This document shows positions 27,608 to 37,220 of a DNA stretch of 64,000 bases, one piece after another. Source of the stretch: Lachnospiraceae bacterium (GTDB lineage: Bacteria > Bacillota > Clostridia > Lachnospirales > Lachnospiraceae); the NCBI GenBank assembly GCA_017474455.1, contig JAFVHP010000011.1, forward strand, positions 1 through 64,000, given 5' to 3'. Positions within the stretch are counted from its first letter, which is position 1. Each line of letters opens with the position of its first letter. Both the position numbers and the translations under genes were made by a program. The notes beneath the pieces are model-generated. The model searched no databases, was not told the origin of the DNA, and was given only the letters and a program-made list of their open reading frames with translations.

Positions 27608-29578
27608 ATGGAGAATGCTTTAGAGAACGGCGAACGGATCCTTGTATGTCTGTCTTCCTCTCCTTCGAACCAGAAGGTCATAGATGCCGCCGCAAAGATG
27701 GCAGAAGCATTTCATGCCGCTCTTTCCGCCATATACGTCAAATCCGCCAATTATGATTCCCTTCCCGGACCGGACAGGGAACGTCTTCAGAACAATATCA
27801 AGTTTGCCGAACAGTGCGGCGCCACGATCATTACGATCATCGGAAACGATGTCCCTGCCTAGATAGCGGAATATGCCCACATCTCCGGTACCACAAAGAT
27901 CGTTGTGGGGAGGAGCGGCGCTAAAAAGCAGTATTTCTGGAGCAAGGCGTCCCTGACAGAGCAGATCATCCTGAACGCGCCGGACGTGGATGTATACATT
28001 ATCCCTGATTCTTCCGCGGATATTAAAATGCACAGCCGTAAGATTATCGCGGCGCATCTGTTCCGCCCGACGTGGAAGGATTCCCTTATCACCCTGCTGC
28101 TGCTTACAGCCTCCACAGGCACCGGCCTCCTTTTCACACTGTTCGGGTTTTCGGAAGCCAATATCATAACCGTTTTTATCCTGGGCGTACTGATCATCGC
28201 GGTACTGACCGTAAGCCCGGTATACAGTATCATCAGCTCCCTGGTGAGCGTGCTGCTGTTCAACTGGTTCTTTATCGAACCGAGGTTCAGCTTTCATACT
28301 TATGAGCCGGAATATGCGGTCACCTTCCTCATCATGCTTATATCCTCCCTGATCACGGGCACGCTGGCTGACAGACTCAAGGAGAATGCAAGGCAGTCTT
28401 CCCGCGAGGCATACCGCGCCAGAGTCCTCTTTGATACGAACCAGCTCCTTCAGAAAGCCGAATGCGCGGATGATGTCATCCGGATCACTGCCCAGCAGGT
28501 AAAAACGCTGCTGGACCGGGATGTTATGGTCTTTCCCCTGGCCAATAACAAGGCCGGCAGTGCGGGTCTGAGCGTACCGCCACATTACCTCAGGACGTCC
28601 GGACAGGATGAAAATGAGGCGGAGATCGCAAAATGGGTGTTCATCAATCAGACCGCGGCCGGCGCGCATACAGAGAAATATGAAAATGCGAGATCGCTGT
28701 ATTATCCCATCTGTATGAACGGGTACTGCTACGGTGTCATCGCGATCTATCTGAACGGCGACAGCCTGGAAGCGTTTGAGTACAGCGTGTTCTCCTCGAT
28801 CATCGGAGAATGCGCTCTGGCGCTGGAGAGCTTAAGGAACGCGGCGGAAAAGGAACAGGCGGCGATAGCCGTGCGGAACGAGCAGCTCCGTTCGAACCTT
28901 CTGCGTTCCATTTCCCACGATATCCGGACCCCGCTAACCTCCATTTCCGGGAACGCGAGCAATCTGCTGACGCATTATGAGCAGCTGGATAAAGAAACAC
29001 TGATGCAGATCTTTGCCGATATCTATGATGATTCAGAGTGGCTGACCGACCTTGTTGAAAACCTTCTATCCATCTCACGGATAGAAAACGGGCAGATGGA
29101 TCTTCATCTGTCCACAAATGTTGTGGATGATGTCATCGAAGAAGCCCTGCGGCATGTTGACAAAAACGCCTCGCAGCATCATATCATCGTGCAGTCCGGC
29201 AAAGATGTCCTGATCGCCAGGATGGACGCGCGGCTGATCACGCAGGTTCTGATCAACCTGATCAATAACGCGGTCAAGAACACACAGAAAGGTTCTGAAA
29301 TAATCGTCAGAAGCGAGAAGGACGGAGACCGTATCTGTATCCACGTGATCGATAACGGTCCCGGTATACCGGACAGTATGAAGCCCCATATATTTGAAAT
29401 GTTCTATACCGGACCCGACCAGGTCACCGACGGCAGAAGGGGCATGGGGCTGGGGCTCGCGCTCTGCAGATCCATTGCGGAAGCGCACGGCGGCTCTATA
29501 ATGCTGACAGACAATGATCCTTCAGGCTGCTGTTTTACTTTCACATTACCGGCAGAAGAGGTGGCGATCAATGAATAA
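27608..29578 (+). pseudogene. KdpD-like sensor kinase interrupted by in-frame TAG
   Basis: One continuous frame of 657 codons is broken only by TAG at 27860-27862 (codon 85). Before it lies the first half of a UspA-like domain (RILVCLSSSPSN); after it the domain resumes at once (IAEYAHISGTTKIVVG), so the stop falls inside a conserved fold where one base change from Gln (CAG) would give it. Then come a four-helix DUF4118 membrane part (about 155-260), a GAF-like region, HisKA (SISHDIRTPLTS, about 437) and HATPase (GPGIP, GMGLGLAL). The N-terminal KdpD-specific nucleotide-binding domain is missing altogether. A GTG at 27905 might restart the kinase part, without a good ribosome site. It overlaps kdpE. 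Confidence 0.85.
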
Positions 29579-30272
29579 ACCAGTCATACTTGTAGTTGAG
29601 GACGATGCGCCGGTCCGCAACCTCATGAGCACAACACTGAAGACCCATGATTATAAGTACCTGACCGCGCCGAACGGCAGGGAGGCGGTCATGCTGACAT
29701 CATCCCATAACCCGGATGTCATTTTCCTGGATCTGGGCCTGCCGGACATGGACGGCGTCGAGGTGATACGGCAGATCAGAAGCTGGTCCAACGTACCGAT
29801 CATCGTCATCAGCGCCCGCAGTGAGGATGATGATAAAATAACAGCGCTGGACGCAGGCGCTGATGATTATCTGACAAAACCGTTCTCCGTTGAAGAACTG
29901 CTTGCCCGTCTGCGCGTTACGATCCGCCGGCTCTCCATGATGAACGCGGACAGCAGTTTCGATAATTCCGTGTATGTGAACGGGAATCTGAAGATCGATT
30001 TTCCCGCCGGATGCGCCTTCCTGAATGGCGAAGAACTCAGGCTGACGCCTATAGAGTTCAGGCTGCTGTGCCTTCTTGCCAGAAATACCGGAAAGGTGCT
30101 GACACATACATATATCACACAGAATATCTGGGGAAGGAGCTGGGACAACGATATTGCTTCTCTCAGGGTCTTCATGGCCACACTGCGCAAAAAGCTGGAG
30201 CCGGGGCCGGATTCGCCGGAGTTCATCCAGACCCATGTGGGCATCGGGTACCGGATGCTGAAGAGCGAATAG
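29571..30272 (+). CDS. kdpE: KdpE-like OmpR-family response regulator
   Basis: 233 residues from ATG at 29571, preceded by GAGGTGG and overlapping the kinase stop by eight bases. Receiver: VVEDDAPVR, acceptor Asp in VIFLDLGLPDMDG (about 54), SARSEDD and LTKPF. C-terminal winged helix: LTPIEFRLLCLLARNTGKVLTH and ASLRVFMATLRKKLE. It should act with the kinase upstream to switch potassium-uptake genes; no kdpFABC genes are in the window, so trkH-trkA is a plausible target. It ends with TAG. Confidence 0.92.
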   Translation: MNKPVILVVEDDAPVRNLMSTTLKTHDYKYLTAPNGREAVMLTSSHNPDVIFLDLGLPDMDGVEVIRQIRSWSNVPIIVISARSEDDDKITALDAGADDYLTKPFSVEELLARLRVTIRRLSMMNADSSFDNSVYVNGNLKIDFPAGCAFLNGEELRLTPIEFRLLCLLARNTGKVLTHTYITQNIWGRSWDNDIASLRVFMATLRKKLEPGPDSPEFIQTHVGIGYRMLKSE

Positions 30273-30275
30273 AGA

Positions 30276-30304
30276 TTGTCATTTGGAACCGTTCGTGATA
30301 TACA
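30276..30304 (+). promoter_or_regulatory. Promoter of the glycine cleavage operon
   Basis: TTGTCA (30276-30281), a 17-base spacer and TATACA (30299-30304). Transcription would start near 30311, about 37 bases before the first glycine aptamer. Confidence 0.6.
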
Positions 30305-30347
30305 TAATTGAAGGTTTTGACAACTGCATACTGTCGGATGAAGGATT

Positions 30348-30497
30348 CAGGAGAGACCGCCATTGCGGCACCGAAGAAGAAAGGGCGTAAAACTTTCAGG
30401 TAAAAGGACTGAATCCGGACGAAACTCCGGAAAGCTGAACAATCAGCACCGACGATGCAATCCTGTCGTACAGGAGAATCTTTCAGGTAAATGAACG
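30348..30497 (+). promoter_or_regulatory. Tandem glycine riboswitch
   Basis: Aptamer 1 (about 30348-30411): GGAGAGACC, GCACCGAAGAAG and CTTTCAGGTAAAAGGACTG match the conserved glycine aptamer blocks. Aptamer 2 (about 30424-30497): ACTCCGG, GCACCGACGATGCAA and ATCTTTCAGGTAAATGAACGG repeat the pattern. The usual short linker joins them. An intrinsic terminator begins at the very end of aptamer 2, so glycine binding should decide termination ahead of gcvT, turning on cleavage when glycine is plentiful. Confidence 0.93.
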
Positions 30498-30529
30498 GAG
30501 CGCGCAATTTTATTTGCGCGCTCTTTTTT
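30498..30529 (+). terminator. Riboswitch-controlled terminator
   Basis: GAGCGCGCAA (30498-30507) pairs with TTGCGCGCTC (30514-30523), then TTTTTT. This is the expression platform of the glycine riboswitch. Confidence 0.9.
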
Positions 30530-30590
30530 GTGCGCTAATGAACCGGATACCTGGTGAGAACGTTCACGAAAGGAAGAAACGGGGGAACCT

Positions 30591-31676
30591 ATGGAAAAAA
30601 AGACAGTACTGTATGAAACACATGTAAAGCTCGGGGCTAAGATCGTGCCCTTTGCGGGATATCTTATGCCGGTGCAGTATTCGGATATCCTGGAAGAACA
30701 CATGGCCGTCCGGGAGCGCGCCGGCCTTTTTGACGTCTCCCATATGGGCGAGATCATGCTGGAAGGACCGGATGCTATTGCCAATCTGAACATGCTCCTG
30801 ACCAATGATTACACAAAGATGAATGCCGGAAAAGTCCGGTACAGCCCGATGTGCTATGAAAACGGCGGCGTGGTCGACGATCTTCTTGTATACAAGATGA
30901 ACGATGAAAAATATCTTATCGTTGTCAACGCTTCCAATAAGGATAAGGACTATGCCTGGATGAAGGAGCATGTCTCCGGGGATGTCACACTGCAGGATAT
31001 TTCCGATGATGTAGCGCAGATCGCCCTCCAGGGACCGGCTTCCGACCAGATCATGGAAAAAGTAACGGATCTGGGCAAACTGCCGGAGAAATACTACACA
31101 TTCGCACAAGACATCAACGTCGGCGGGATCAGCTGTCTTGTTTCCCAGACCGGATATACGGGGGAATTCGGATACGAGCTGTACTGCGGTAAAGACGACG
31201 GCGTGCGGCTGTGGGATATCCTGATGGAAGCGGGAAGTGACGAAGGGCTTCTGCCCTGCGGACTCGGCGCCAGGGATACGCTCCGCCTCGAAGCCGCGAT
31301 GCCTCTTTACGGACATGAGATGGACGAGAACATTACACCTCTTGAGACGGGGCTGGGTTTTGCCGTCAAGATGGGCAAGGAAGATTTTATCGGTAAAAAG
31401 GCTATGGCGGAAAAAGGCGATCCGGCTATCACCAGGGTCGGCCTGAAAGTTACGGGCAGAGGCATCGTACGCGAACACATGGATGTCCTTAAGGACGGGG
31501 AAGTGATCGGGCATACCACGTCGGGAACTTTCCTGCCTTATCTGAAAGGCGCATATGCCATGGCTCTCGTCGGCTGCCCCTATGCAGCTGAAGGTACCGA
31601 AGTAACGGTGTCCGTAAGAGGCAGGGAGATCCCCTGCGCGGTAACGGCACTGCCGTTCTATAAAAGGGAAAAGTAA
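30591..31676 (+). CDS. gcvT: Glycine cleavage system T protein (aminomethyltransferase)
   Basis: 361 residues, the usual length. It moves the methylene carbon from the aminomethyl-lipoyl group of H protein to tetrahydrofolate, releasing ammonia. Recognisable are the opening LYETHVKLGAKIVPFAGY, FDVSHMGEI (about 47-55), a folate-site region with QTGYTGEFGYEL (about 186-197) and the C-terminal GCV_T_C barrel (GHTTSGTFLP, about 306). GGGGGAACC lies before the ATG. First structural gene after the glycine riboswitch. Confidence 0.97.
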   Translation: MEKKTVLYETHVKLGAKIVPFAGYLMPVQYSDILEEHMAVRERAGLFDVSHMGEIMLEGPDAIANLNMLLTNDYTKMNAGKVRYSPMCYENGGVVDDLLVYKMNDEKYLIVVNASNKDKDYAWMKEHVSGDVTLQDISDDVAQIALQGPASDQIMEKVTDLGKLPEKYYTFAQDINVGGISCLVSQTGYTGEFGYELYCGKDDGVRLWDILMEAGSDEGLLPCGLGARDTLRLEAAMPLYGHEMDENITPLETGLGFAVKMGKEDFIGKKAMAEKGDPAITRVGLKVTGRGIVREHMDVLKDGEVIGHTTSGTFLPYLKGAYAMALVGCPYAAEGTEVTVSVRGREIPCAVTALPFYKREK

Positions 31677-31719
31677 CTGTAAAACCGGATAACAAAACAT
31701 CAGATAGGAGAGGATAAAA

Positions 31720-32100
31720 ATGAACACACCTGCAGAATTAAAGTACACAAAGACACATGAATGGATCAGCGGAGACGGCGGCAGCTGCCTGATCGGTATT
31801 ACGGATTATGCCCAGGACCAGCTCGGAAGCCTGGTCTTCATCAATCTTCCCATGGAAGGCGACGAGCTGACCGCGGGCGAGGCATTCTGTGACGTGGAAA
31901 GCGTTAAGGCTGCTTCTGACGTGATCGCGCCTGTCAGCGGAACGGTCGCGGAAGTAAATGAAGAACTCGCCGACGCTCCCGAGAAATTAAACGAGGATCC
32001 CTACGGCGCATGGATCTGCCGGGTGGAAGACTATACTCCCGGTGAAGAACTGATGGATGCCGAAGCCTATGCGGCTTTTTGTGAAGAGGAGCAGGAATAA
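31720..32100 (+). CDS. gcvH: Glycine cleavage system H protein (lipoyl carrier)
   Basis: 126 residues. The lipoylation site is the Lys in FCDVESVKAASDV (about residue 64), after KYTKTHEWI near the start. It shuttles the aminomethyl group among P, T and L proteins. TAGGAGAGG precedes the ATG. Its stop shares one base with the start of gcvPA (TAATG), indicating coupling. Confidence 0.97.
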   Translation: MNTPAELKYTKTHEWISGDGGSCLIGITDYAQDQLGSLVFINLPMEGDELTAGEAFCDVESVKAASDVIAPVSGTVAEVNEELADAPEKLNEDPYGAWICRVEDYTPGEELMDAEAYAAFCEEEQE

Positions 32101-33413
32101 TGGGAAGCTATTTGTCTGTAAATGATGCAGACAGGAAGGTCATGCTGGAGAGGCTCGGTGTATCTTCCGTCATGGATCTCTACAGGGACGTCCCGCAGGA
32201 TCTGATCCTGGATAAGCCGCTCGGTCTCCCGGAGGGGAAGGCGGAAATGCAGGTCGGCAGGGTAATGAAAGAACTGGCCGGGGAGAACAGGGTCTACGGA
32301 ACTGTCTTCAGAGGCGCCGGAGCCTACCGTCACTACATCCCGGCCATAGTAGACCAGGTGGCAGCAAAGGAAACGTTCCTGACCGCCTATACACCTTATC
32401 AGGCTGAGATATCCCAGGGAGTCCTCCAGTCTATTTTTGAATACCAGACGATGATCTGCGAACTGACCGGCATGGAGGTATCCAATGCTTCCGTCTACGA
32501 CGGAGCTACCGCTGCAGCCGAAGCTGCCGCGATGTGCAGGGACCGGAAGAAAAAAACGGTCATCGTTTCGGAAACAGTCAATCCGGAAGTGCTCGCTGTC
32601 ATGAAGACCTACAGCTGGGCCAGTGATAACGAGATCGTGACGGTGCCCGCAAAGGACGGCGTTACCGATATGGATAAGCTCCTTTCGGCGGCCGGCGCTG
32701 ATACGGCTGCGGTATATGTGCAGAGTCCGAACTACTATGGCTGCATCGAGGACCTTGAAGCGGCAGCAAAGATCGCACACGATGCAGGTGCAAAGCTGAT
32801 CGCTGGCGTTCAACCGATCGCACAGGCGATCCTGAAAACACCATACGAGTGCGGCGCGGATATTGCCGTGGGCGAGGGACAGCCCCTTGGCCTTCCGTTG
32901 TCATATGGCGGCCCTTACCTCGGCTTTATGGCCTGCACGAAGGAGATGATGCGAAAGCTTCCGGGCCGTATCGTCGGAAAGACCGCGGACGAAAAAGGGA
33001 ACGCGGCATATGTCCTGACGCTCCAGGCCAGGGAACAGCATATCCGGAGAGAGAAAGCTTCCAGCAATATCTGCTCCAATGAAGCACTCTGTGCGCTCAG
33101 GGCCGCGGTATACATGGCGGCTATGGGCAGGGAAGGAATATGGGAAGCAGCCCGCCAGTGTGTTTCCAAGGCGCATTACCTGCAGGGGAAGCTGGCGGAA
33201 GCCGGTTTTGAGAGAAAATACAGCGGAGAGTTTTTCCACGAATTCGTTACATCCTGCCCCTATGATACCAATGAAGTAATGAAAGTACTGTCTGACAACG
33301 ATATCCTCGGAGGACTTGTACTGGATGGAGGTGAGATCCTCTGGTGCGCGACGGAAATGAACACTAAAGAAGAAATCGACAGAATGGTATCTCTTCTGAA
33401 GGAGGTGTTCTGA
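32100..33413 (+). CDS. gcvPA: Glycine dehydrogenase (decarboxylating) subunit 1
   Basis: 437 residues: the N-terminal half of P protein in organisms that split it. It shows FRGAGAYRHYIPA (about 70-82), FLTAYTPYQAEISQG and YDGATAAAEA (about 137), all typical. It forms a heterotetramer with GcvPB that decarboxylates glycine with pyridoxal phosphate. The start overlaps gcvH and the stop overlaps gcvPB (TGATG). Confidence 0.97.
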   Translation: MGSYLSVNDADRKVMLERLGVSSVMDLYRDVPQDLILDKPLGLPEGKAEMQVGRVMKELAGENRVYGTVFRGAGAYRHYIPAIVDQVAAKETFLTAYTPYQAEISQGVLQSIFEYQTMICELTGMEVSNASVYDGATAAAEAAAMCRDRKKKTVIVSETVNPEVLAVMKTYSWASDNEIVTVPAKDGVTDMDKLLSAAGADTAAVYVQSPNYYGCIEDLEAAAKIAHDAGAKLIAGVQPIAQAILKTPYECGADIAVGEGQPLGLPLSYGGPYLGFMACTKEMMRKLPGRIVGKTADEKGNAAYVLTLQAREQHIRREKASSNICSNEALCALRAAVYMAAMGREGIWEAARQCVSKAHYLQGKLAEAGFERKYSGEFFHEFVTSCPYDTNEVMKVLSDNDILGGLVLDGGEILWCATEMNTKEEIDRMVSLLKEVF

Positions 33414-34834
33414 TGAAGCTTATATTTGAAAAGTCCAGACCGGGCACAGGCAACCAGTACATTCCTGCCTGCGACACTGCTGTTTACGAACTGGATGCCT
33501 CTTTCTTAAGAGAGCAGGAGGCCGCGCTGCCCGAGATCAGTGAGAACGATCTTTCCCGGCATTATTCCGAACTGGAAAGACGCGCTTACGGTGTCAACAA
33601 CGGGTTCTATCCGCTGGGCAGCTGTACGATGAAGTATAACCCGAAGATCAACGAAGCAGCCGCCGCCCTGGAAGGCTTTGCGGACATTCACCCGCTTCAG
33701 CCGGAAGATACCGTCAGGGGCTGCCGGAAGGTGCTGGAACTGACAGAAAAGTATCTGTGCGAGATCACCGGCATGGATGCCATGACACTGGCGCCTGCGG
33801 CCGGGGCCCACGGCGAATTCACCGGTATGATGCTGATCCGGAAATACCACGAGATGCGCGGGGATTCAAAACGGAACAAGGTCATCGTTCCCGACAGTTC
33901 CCACGGGACAAATCCCGCCACCGGTACCATGAACGGCATGCAGGTCGTCAGCATCCCTTCTACCGAGGACGGCTATGTAGACCTTGAGAAGCTCCGCGAA
34001 GCCGTTAATGACGAAACGGCAGGCCTGATGCTGACGAACCCGAACACCCTCGGACTGTTCGATAAGAATATCTGTGAGATCACGAAGATCGTCCATGAAG
34101 CGGGCGGACTCTGCTACTATGACGGCGCGAACATGAACCCCATTATGGGTATCGTACGCCCCGGTGATATGGGATTTGACTGTATCCACCTGAACCTCCA
34201 TAAGACATTTTCCACGCCGCACGGCGGCGGCGGCCCGGGGGCGGGTGCCGTAGGCTGCAAGGAATTCCTGGCGGGATACCTGCCCTATGACAATGAGATA
34301 ACGGAAAATTCCTGCGGAAAGGTCAGGAGTTTCCACGGCAGTTTCCTGGTCATCGTAAAGGCACTGGCTTACATTCTTTCTCTCGGAAAGGAAGGTATCC
34401 CCGAGTCGGCGTCCATGGCCGTGCTGAACGCGAATTATTTCAAAGCCCTGCTGTCCGAAAAGTACACCATGGCCAATGAAGGATTCTGTATGCATGAATT
34501 CGTAATGACCCTGGAAAAAGAACAAAAGGAATACGGGTTCAGCGCGCTGGATATCGCCAAAGGCCTTCTGGACAACGGCATCCATCCGCCGACCATGTAC
34601 TTCCCCCTGATCGTGCATGAAGCGCTGATGGCGGAACCTACGGAGACAGAAAGCAGGCAGACTCTGGAAGAAGCAGCCCGCATCTTCCTGGATGTATATG
34701 ACGAAGCCATGCGTGATCCGCAGAGCATGCAGCAAAAGCCGGAGAAAACAGTAGTCGGCAGGCCCGACGAAGTCCTGGCGGCAAGGAAACCGGTCCTTCG
34801 CTGGCAGGAAGAGGAAGCAGAAGATGAAGTATGA
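33413..34834 (+). CDS. gcvPB: Glycine dehydrogenase (decarboxylating) subunit 2
   Basis: 473 residues: the catalytic, pyridoxal-phosphate-binding half. GSCTMKYNPK (about 67), PDSSHGTNPA (about 160) and the Schiff-base Lys in HLNLHKTFSTPHGGGGPG (about 264) are present. Overlaps gcvPA at its start and lpdA at its stop, so P subunits and L protein are made from one coupled message. Confidence 0.97.
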   Translation: MKLIFEKSRPGTGNQYIPACDTAVYELDASFLREQEAALPEISENDLSRHYSELERRAYGVNNGFYPLGSCTMKYNPKINEAAAALEGFADIHPLQPEDTVRGCRKVLELTEKYLCEITGMDAMTLAPAAGAHGEFTGMMLIRKYHEMRGDSKRNKVIVPDSSHGTNPATGTMNGMQVVSIPSTEDGYVDLEKLREAVNDETAGLMLTNPNTLGLFDKNICEITKIVHEAGGLCYYDGANMNPIMGIVRPGDMGFDCIHLNLHKTFSTPHGGGGPGAGAVGCKEFLAGYLPYDNEITENSCGKVRSFHGSFLVIVKALAYILSLGKEGIPESASMAVLNANYFKALLSEKYTMANEGFCMHEFVMTLEKEQKEYGFSALDIAKGLLDNGIHPPTMYFPLIVHEALMAEPTETESRQTLEEAARIFLDVYDEAMRDPQSMQQKPEKTVVGRPDEVLAARKPVLRWQEEEAEDEV

Positions 34835-36176
34835 CCTGATCGTGATCGGAGGCGGCCCGGGTGGTTACCCGGCCGCCCTTTATGCCGCGAAGAACGGATA
34901 CAGGACCATTCTATTCGAGCAGGGAGAACTGGGCGGCACTTGCCTTAACCGGGGGTGCATTCCGACAAAAGCGCTGCTGCACGGCACAGAGCTGATCCGT
35001 GAAGTGCGGTCCTCGGCTCTGTTTACTTCCGAACCACAGACGGATACAGCCGCGCTGTTCTCGAAGAAGGACAGTGTCGTGGAGACACTGCGGAACGGGA
35101 TCGGGACTTCCCTTACCGGAGCGAAAGTCGAAGTTGTAAACGGCAGGGCTATGATCACCGGCCCCGGTACGGTAGTATGCGGTACAGAGCAGTATGAGGC
35201 GGAGCACATCCTGGTCGCTGCCGGCGCAAAGCCGGCCGTACTGAAGATCGAAGGCGCCTCCCTTCCCGGTGTCGTTACCAGCGATATGCTTTTTGCGGAT
35301 ATGCCGGAAAAGATCGGAAAGCTGGTCATTATCGGCGGAGGCGTGATCGGATGCGAGATCGCTTCCATCTACAGTGAACTCGGGACAGAAGTAACGATCC
35401 TCGAGTACCAGCCGTACCTTCTGCCCCTGCTGGACAGGGAGATCGGAAGAAATCTCCAGCTCATCCTGAAAAAGAGAAATGTAAATGTACAGTGCGGAGC
35501 GGAGGTTCTGCGCATATTTGCCGAAGAAGGGCTGAAGTGTACGTACCGTACAAAAGGTAAAGAAACGGATGTGCCGGCCGATATGGTACTGCTTTGTACA
35601 GGCAGGAGAGCGGATACGCAAGGCCTGTTCGCGGATACTCTCGATGTGAAAACGGACCGCGGGATCGTGACGGATGAAAACTTTGAAACATCGGTCAAAG
35701 GGATCTATGCCGTCGGCGATGTGATAAGCAGGACGGCCGGACTGGCGCATGCCGCGACTGCCCAGGGTATCCGGGCCGTGGCACATATGCTGGGGAAAAA
35801 CGCTCCTGCGGATACTGCCGTTATCCCGTCCTGTGTCTATACCAGTCCGGAGATCGGCTGTGTCGGGCTGACGCAGGAAGAAGCTGCCGCAAGAGGAATG
35901 CAGGTAAGGACAAAAAAGGTTACGACATATTCCAATGCCAGATCCATGATCACCGATGCGGAGCGCGGATTTGTCAAGATCGTTTACCGGGAGGACGGGC
36001 TTCTCGTCGGTGCGCAGCTGATGTGTGAAAGAGCATCCGATCTGATCGCGATCTTTGCGGATGCGATCGTGCAGGGACTTTCTGTACAGCAGATGGCCCG
36101 TGTGATCTATCCGCACCCTTCTTTCTCTGAGACGGTGGGAGAGGTGCTTGAGGCTGCCGCGCAGGAACTTATCTAG
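34824..36176 (+). CDS. lpdA: Dihydrolipoyl dehydrogenase (L protein)
   Basis: 450 residues. FAD fold GGGPGGYPAALYAA (about 9-22), redox pair in GGTCLNRGCIPTKALL (about 37-52), NAD fold IGGGVIGCEIAS (about 172), FAD segment YAVGDV (about 298) and the C-terminal catalytic His in YPHPSFSET (about 433). It reoxidises the dihydrolipoyl group of H protein with NAD. It starts 11 bases before the end of gcvPB. The TAG stop is followed in the same frame, 10 codons on, by lplA. Confidence 0.97.
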   Translation: MKYDLIVIGGGPGGYPAALYAAKNGYRTILFEQGELGGTCLNRGCIPTKALLHGTELIREVRSSALFTSEPQTDTAALFSKKDSVVETLRNGIGTSLTGAKVEVVNGRAMITGPGTVVCGTEQYEAEHILVAAGAKPAVLKIEGASLPGVVTSDMLFADMPEKIGKLVIIGGGVIGCEIASIYSELGTEVTILEYQPYLLPLLDREIGRNLQLILKKRNVNVQCGAEVLRIFAEEGLKCTYRTKGKETDVPADMVLLCTGRRADTQGLFADTLDVKTDRGIVTDENFETSVKGIYAVGDVISRTAGLAHAATAQGIRAVAHMLGKNAPADTAVIPSCVYTSPEIGCVGLTQEEAAARGMQVRTKKVTTYSNARSMITDAERGFVKIVYREDGLLVGAQLMCERASDLIAIFADAIVQGLSVQQMARVIYPHPSFSETVGEVLEAAAQELI

Positions 36177-36206
36177 GAACATGCACAGGCCGGAGGATGT
36201 ACGAAT

Positions 36207-37145
36207 ATGATCGCAAGCTGCCGGATCGTATCCGTTGAAAGTACGGATCCGTACCGCAACCTGGCGGTGGAAGAACTTCTGCTGAAAAGCGTACGTGATG
36301 ATGAACTGATCCTGTATCTGTGGCAGAACGACAGGACTGTCGTGATCGGCAGGAACCAGGACGCCTGTCATGAGTGTGATATGGACACTCTGCTTTCCGA
36401 AGGCGGCAGGCTTGCCAGACGCTTCTCCGGGGGCGGCGCGGTATATCATGACCTCGGAAATGTCAATTTCACGTTCCTGTCGGTGAAAGAAAACTATGAT
36501 ATCGAACGGCAGAACAGGGTCATCCTGGAGGCGGTCTCTGCTTTCGGGATCAATGCGCAGTGCACCGGCAGGAATGATCTGACGGTACAGGAAAGGAAGT
36601 TCTCCGGCTGTGCGTATTACGATGACGGCCGGGCCAGGTTCCATCACGGCACGATCCTGATCGATACGGACCTTGGCAGGATGGGACGCTATCTGACACC
36701 TTCGAAGAGCAAGCTCTCATCGAAGGGCGTCGCGAGCGTGGAATCCAGAGTCATCTGCCTGAGTGAGATCAGCAGTGACATCACCCCGTCTAAGCTGAAG
36801 GAAGTCATGACGGACGCGTTCCTGAGAAACTGCCGTGCTGCCGGAAGCTCAGTCTGCGGCGACGATGACCTGCCTTTTGACAGCAGGGAGATCGAAACGG
36901 TGAGGAAGCGGTTCGCGGATCAGTCATGGATACTGTCCAGGCAGATCAGCTCTTCGCGGACGATCGAGATCAGGAATGCCGAAGGCCTGTTTACATGTCA
37001 TCTGCTCGTAAAAGGCGGAATGATCACGGACGCGGAAGTGTTTACGGATGCCCTCGATGTCGGGGCGGCCGCGTTGATGAAAAAGAAACTGGTCGGCAGA
37101 AGATACGACCGGGCTGAAATAGAAGAGTATTGCCGGCAGTCATAA
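36207..37145 (+). CDS. lplA: Lipoate-protein ligase A family
   Basis: 312 residues. N-terminal catalytic domain: NLAVEELLL (about 14), VVIGRNQDACHECD (about 47-60), the family motif RRFSGGGAVYHDLGNVNFTF (about 72-91) and an accessory C-terminal domain (about 245-312). It attaches lipoate (or lipoyl-AMP) to the Lys of H protein. CCGGAGGA precedes the ATG. Placement at the end of the gcv operon matches supply of lipoylated GcvH. Confidence 0.94.
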   Translation: MIASCRIVSVESTDPYRNLAVEELLLKSVRDDELILYLWQNDRTVVIGRNQDACHECDMDTLLSEGGRLARRFSGGGAVYHDLGNVNFTFLSVKENYDIERQNRVILEAVSAFGINAQCTGRNDLTVQERKFSGCAYYDDGRARFHHGTILIDTDLGRMGRYLTPSKSKLSSKGVASVESRVICLSEISSDITPSKLKEVMTDAFLRNCRAAGSSVCGDDDLPFDSREIETVRKRFADQSWILSRQISSSRTIEIRNAEGLFTCHLLVKGGMITDAEVFTDALDVGAAALMKKKLVGRRYDRAEIEEYCRQS

Positions 37146-37220
37146 CAGCGGTATTGCATTGTCGATATTGTTTCGCGTATTATATGGAATAGGTCGTAAA
37201 TACAGCAATCGGGAGATGAG

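Noticed and set aside
34824..37145. LpdA-LplA read-through fusion
   Set aside because: The two genes share a frame and are separated only by TAG and ten codons, but lplA has its own CCGGAGGA ribosome site and LpdA ends at the usual place.
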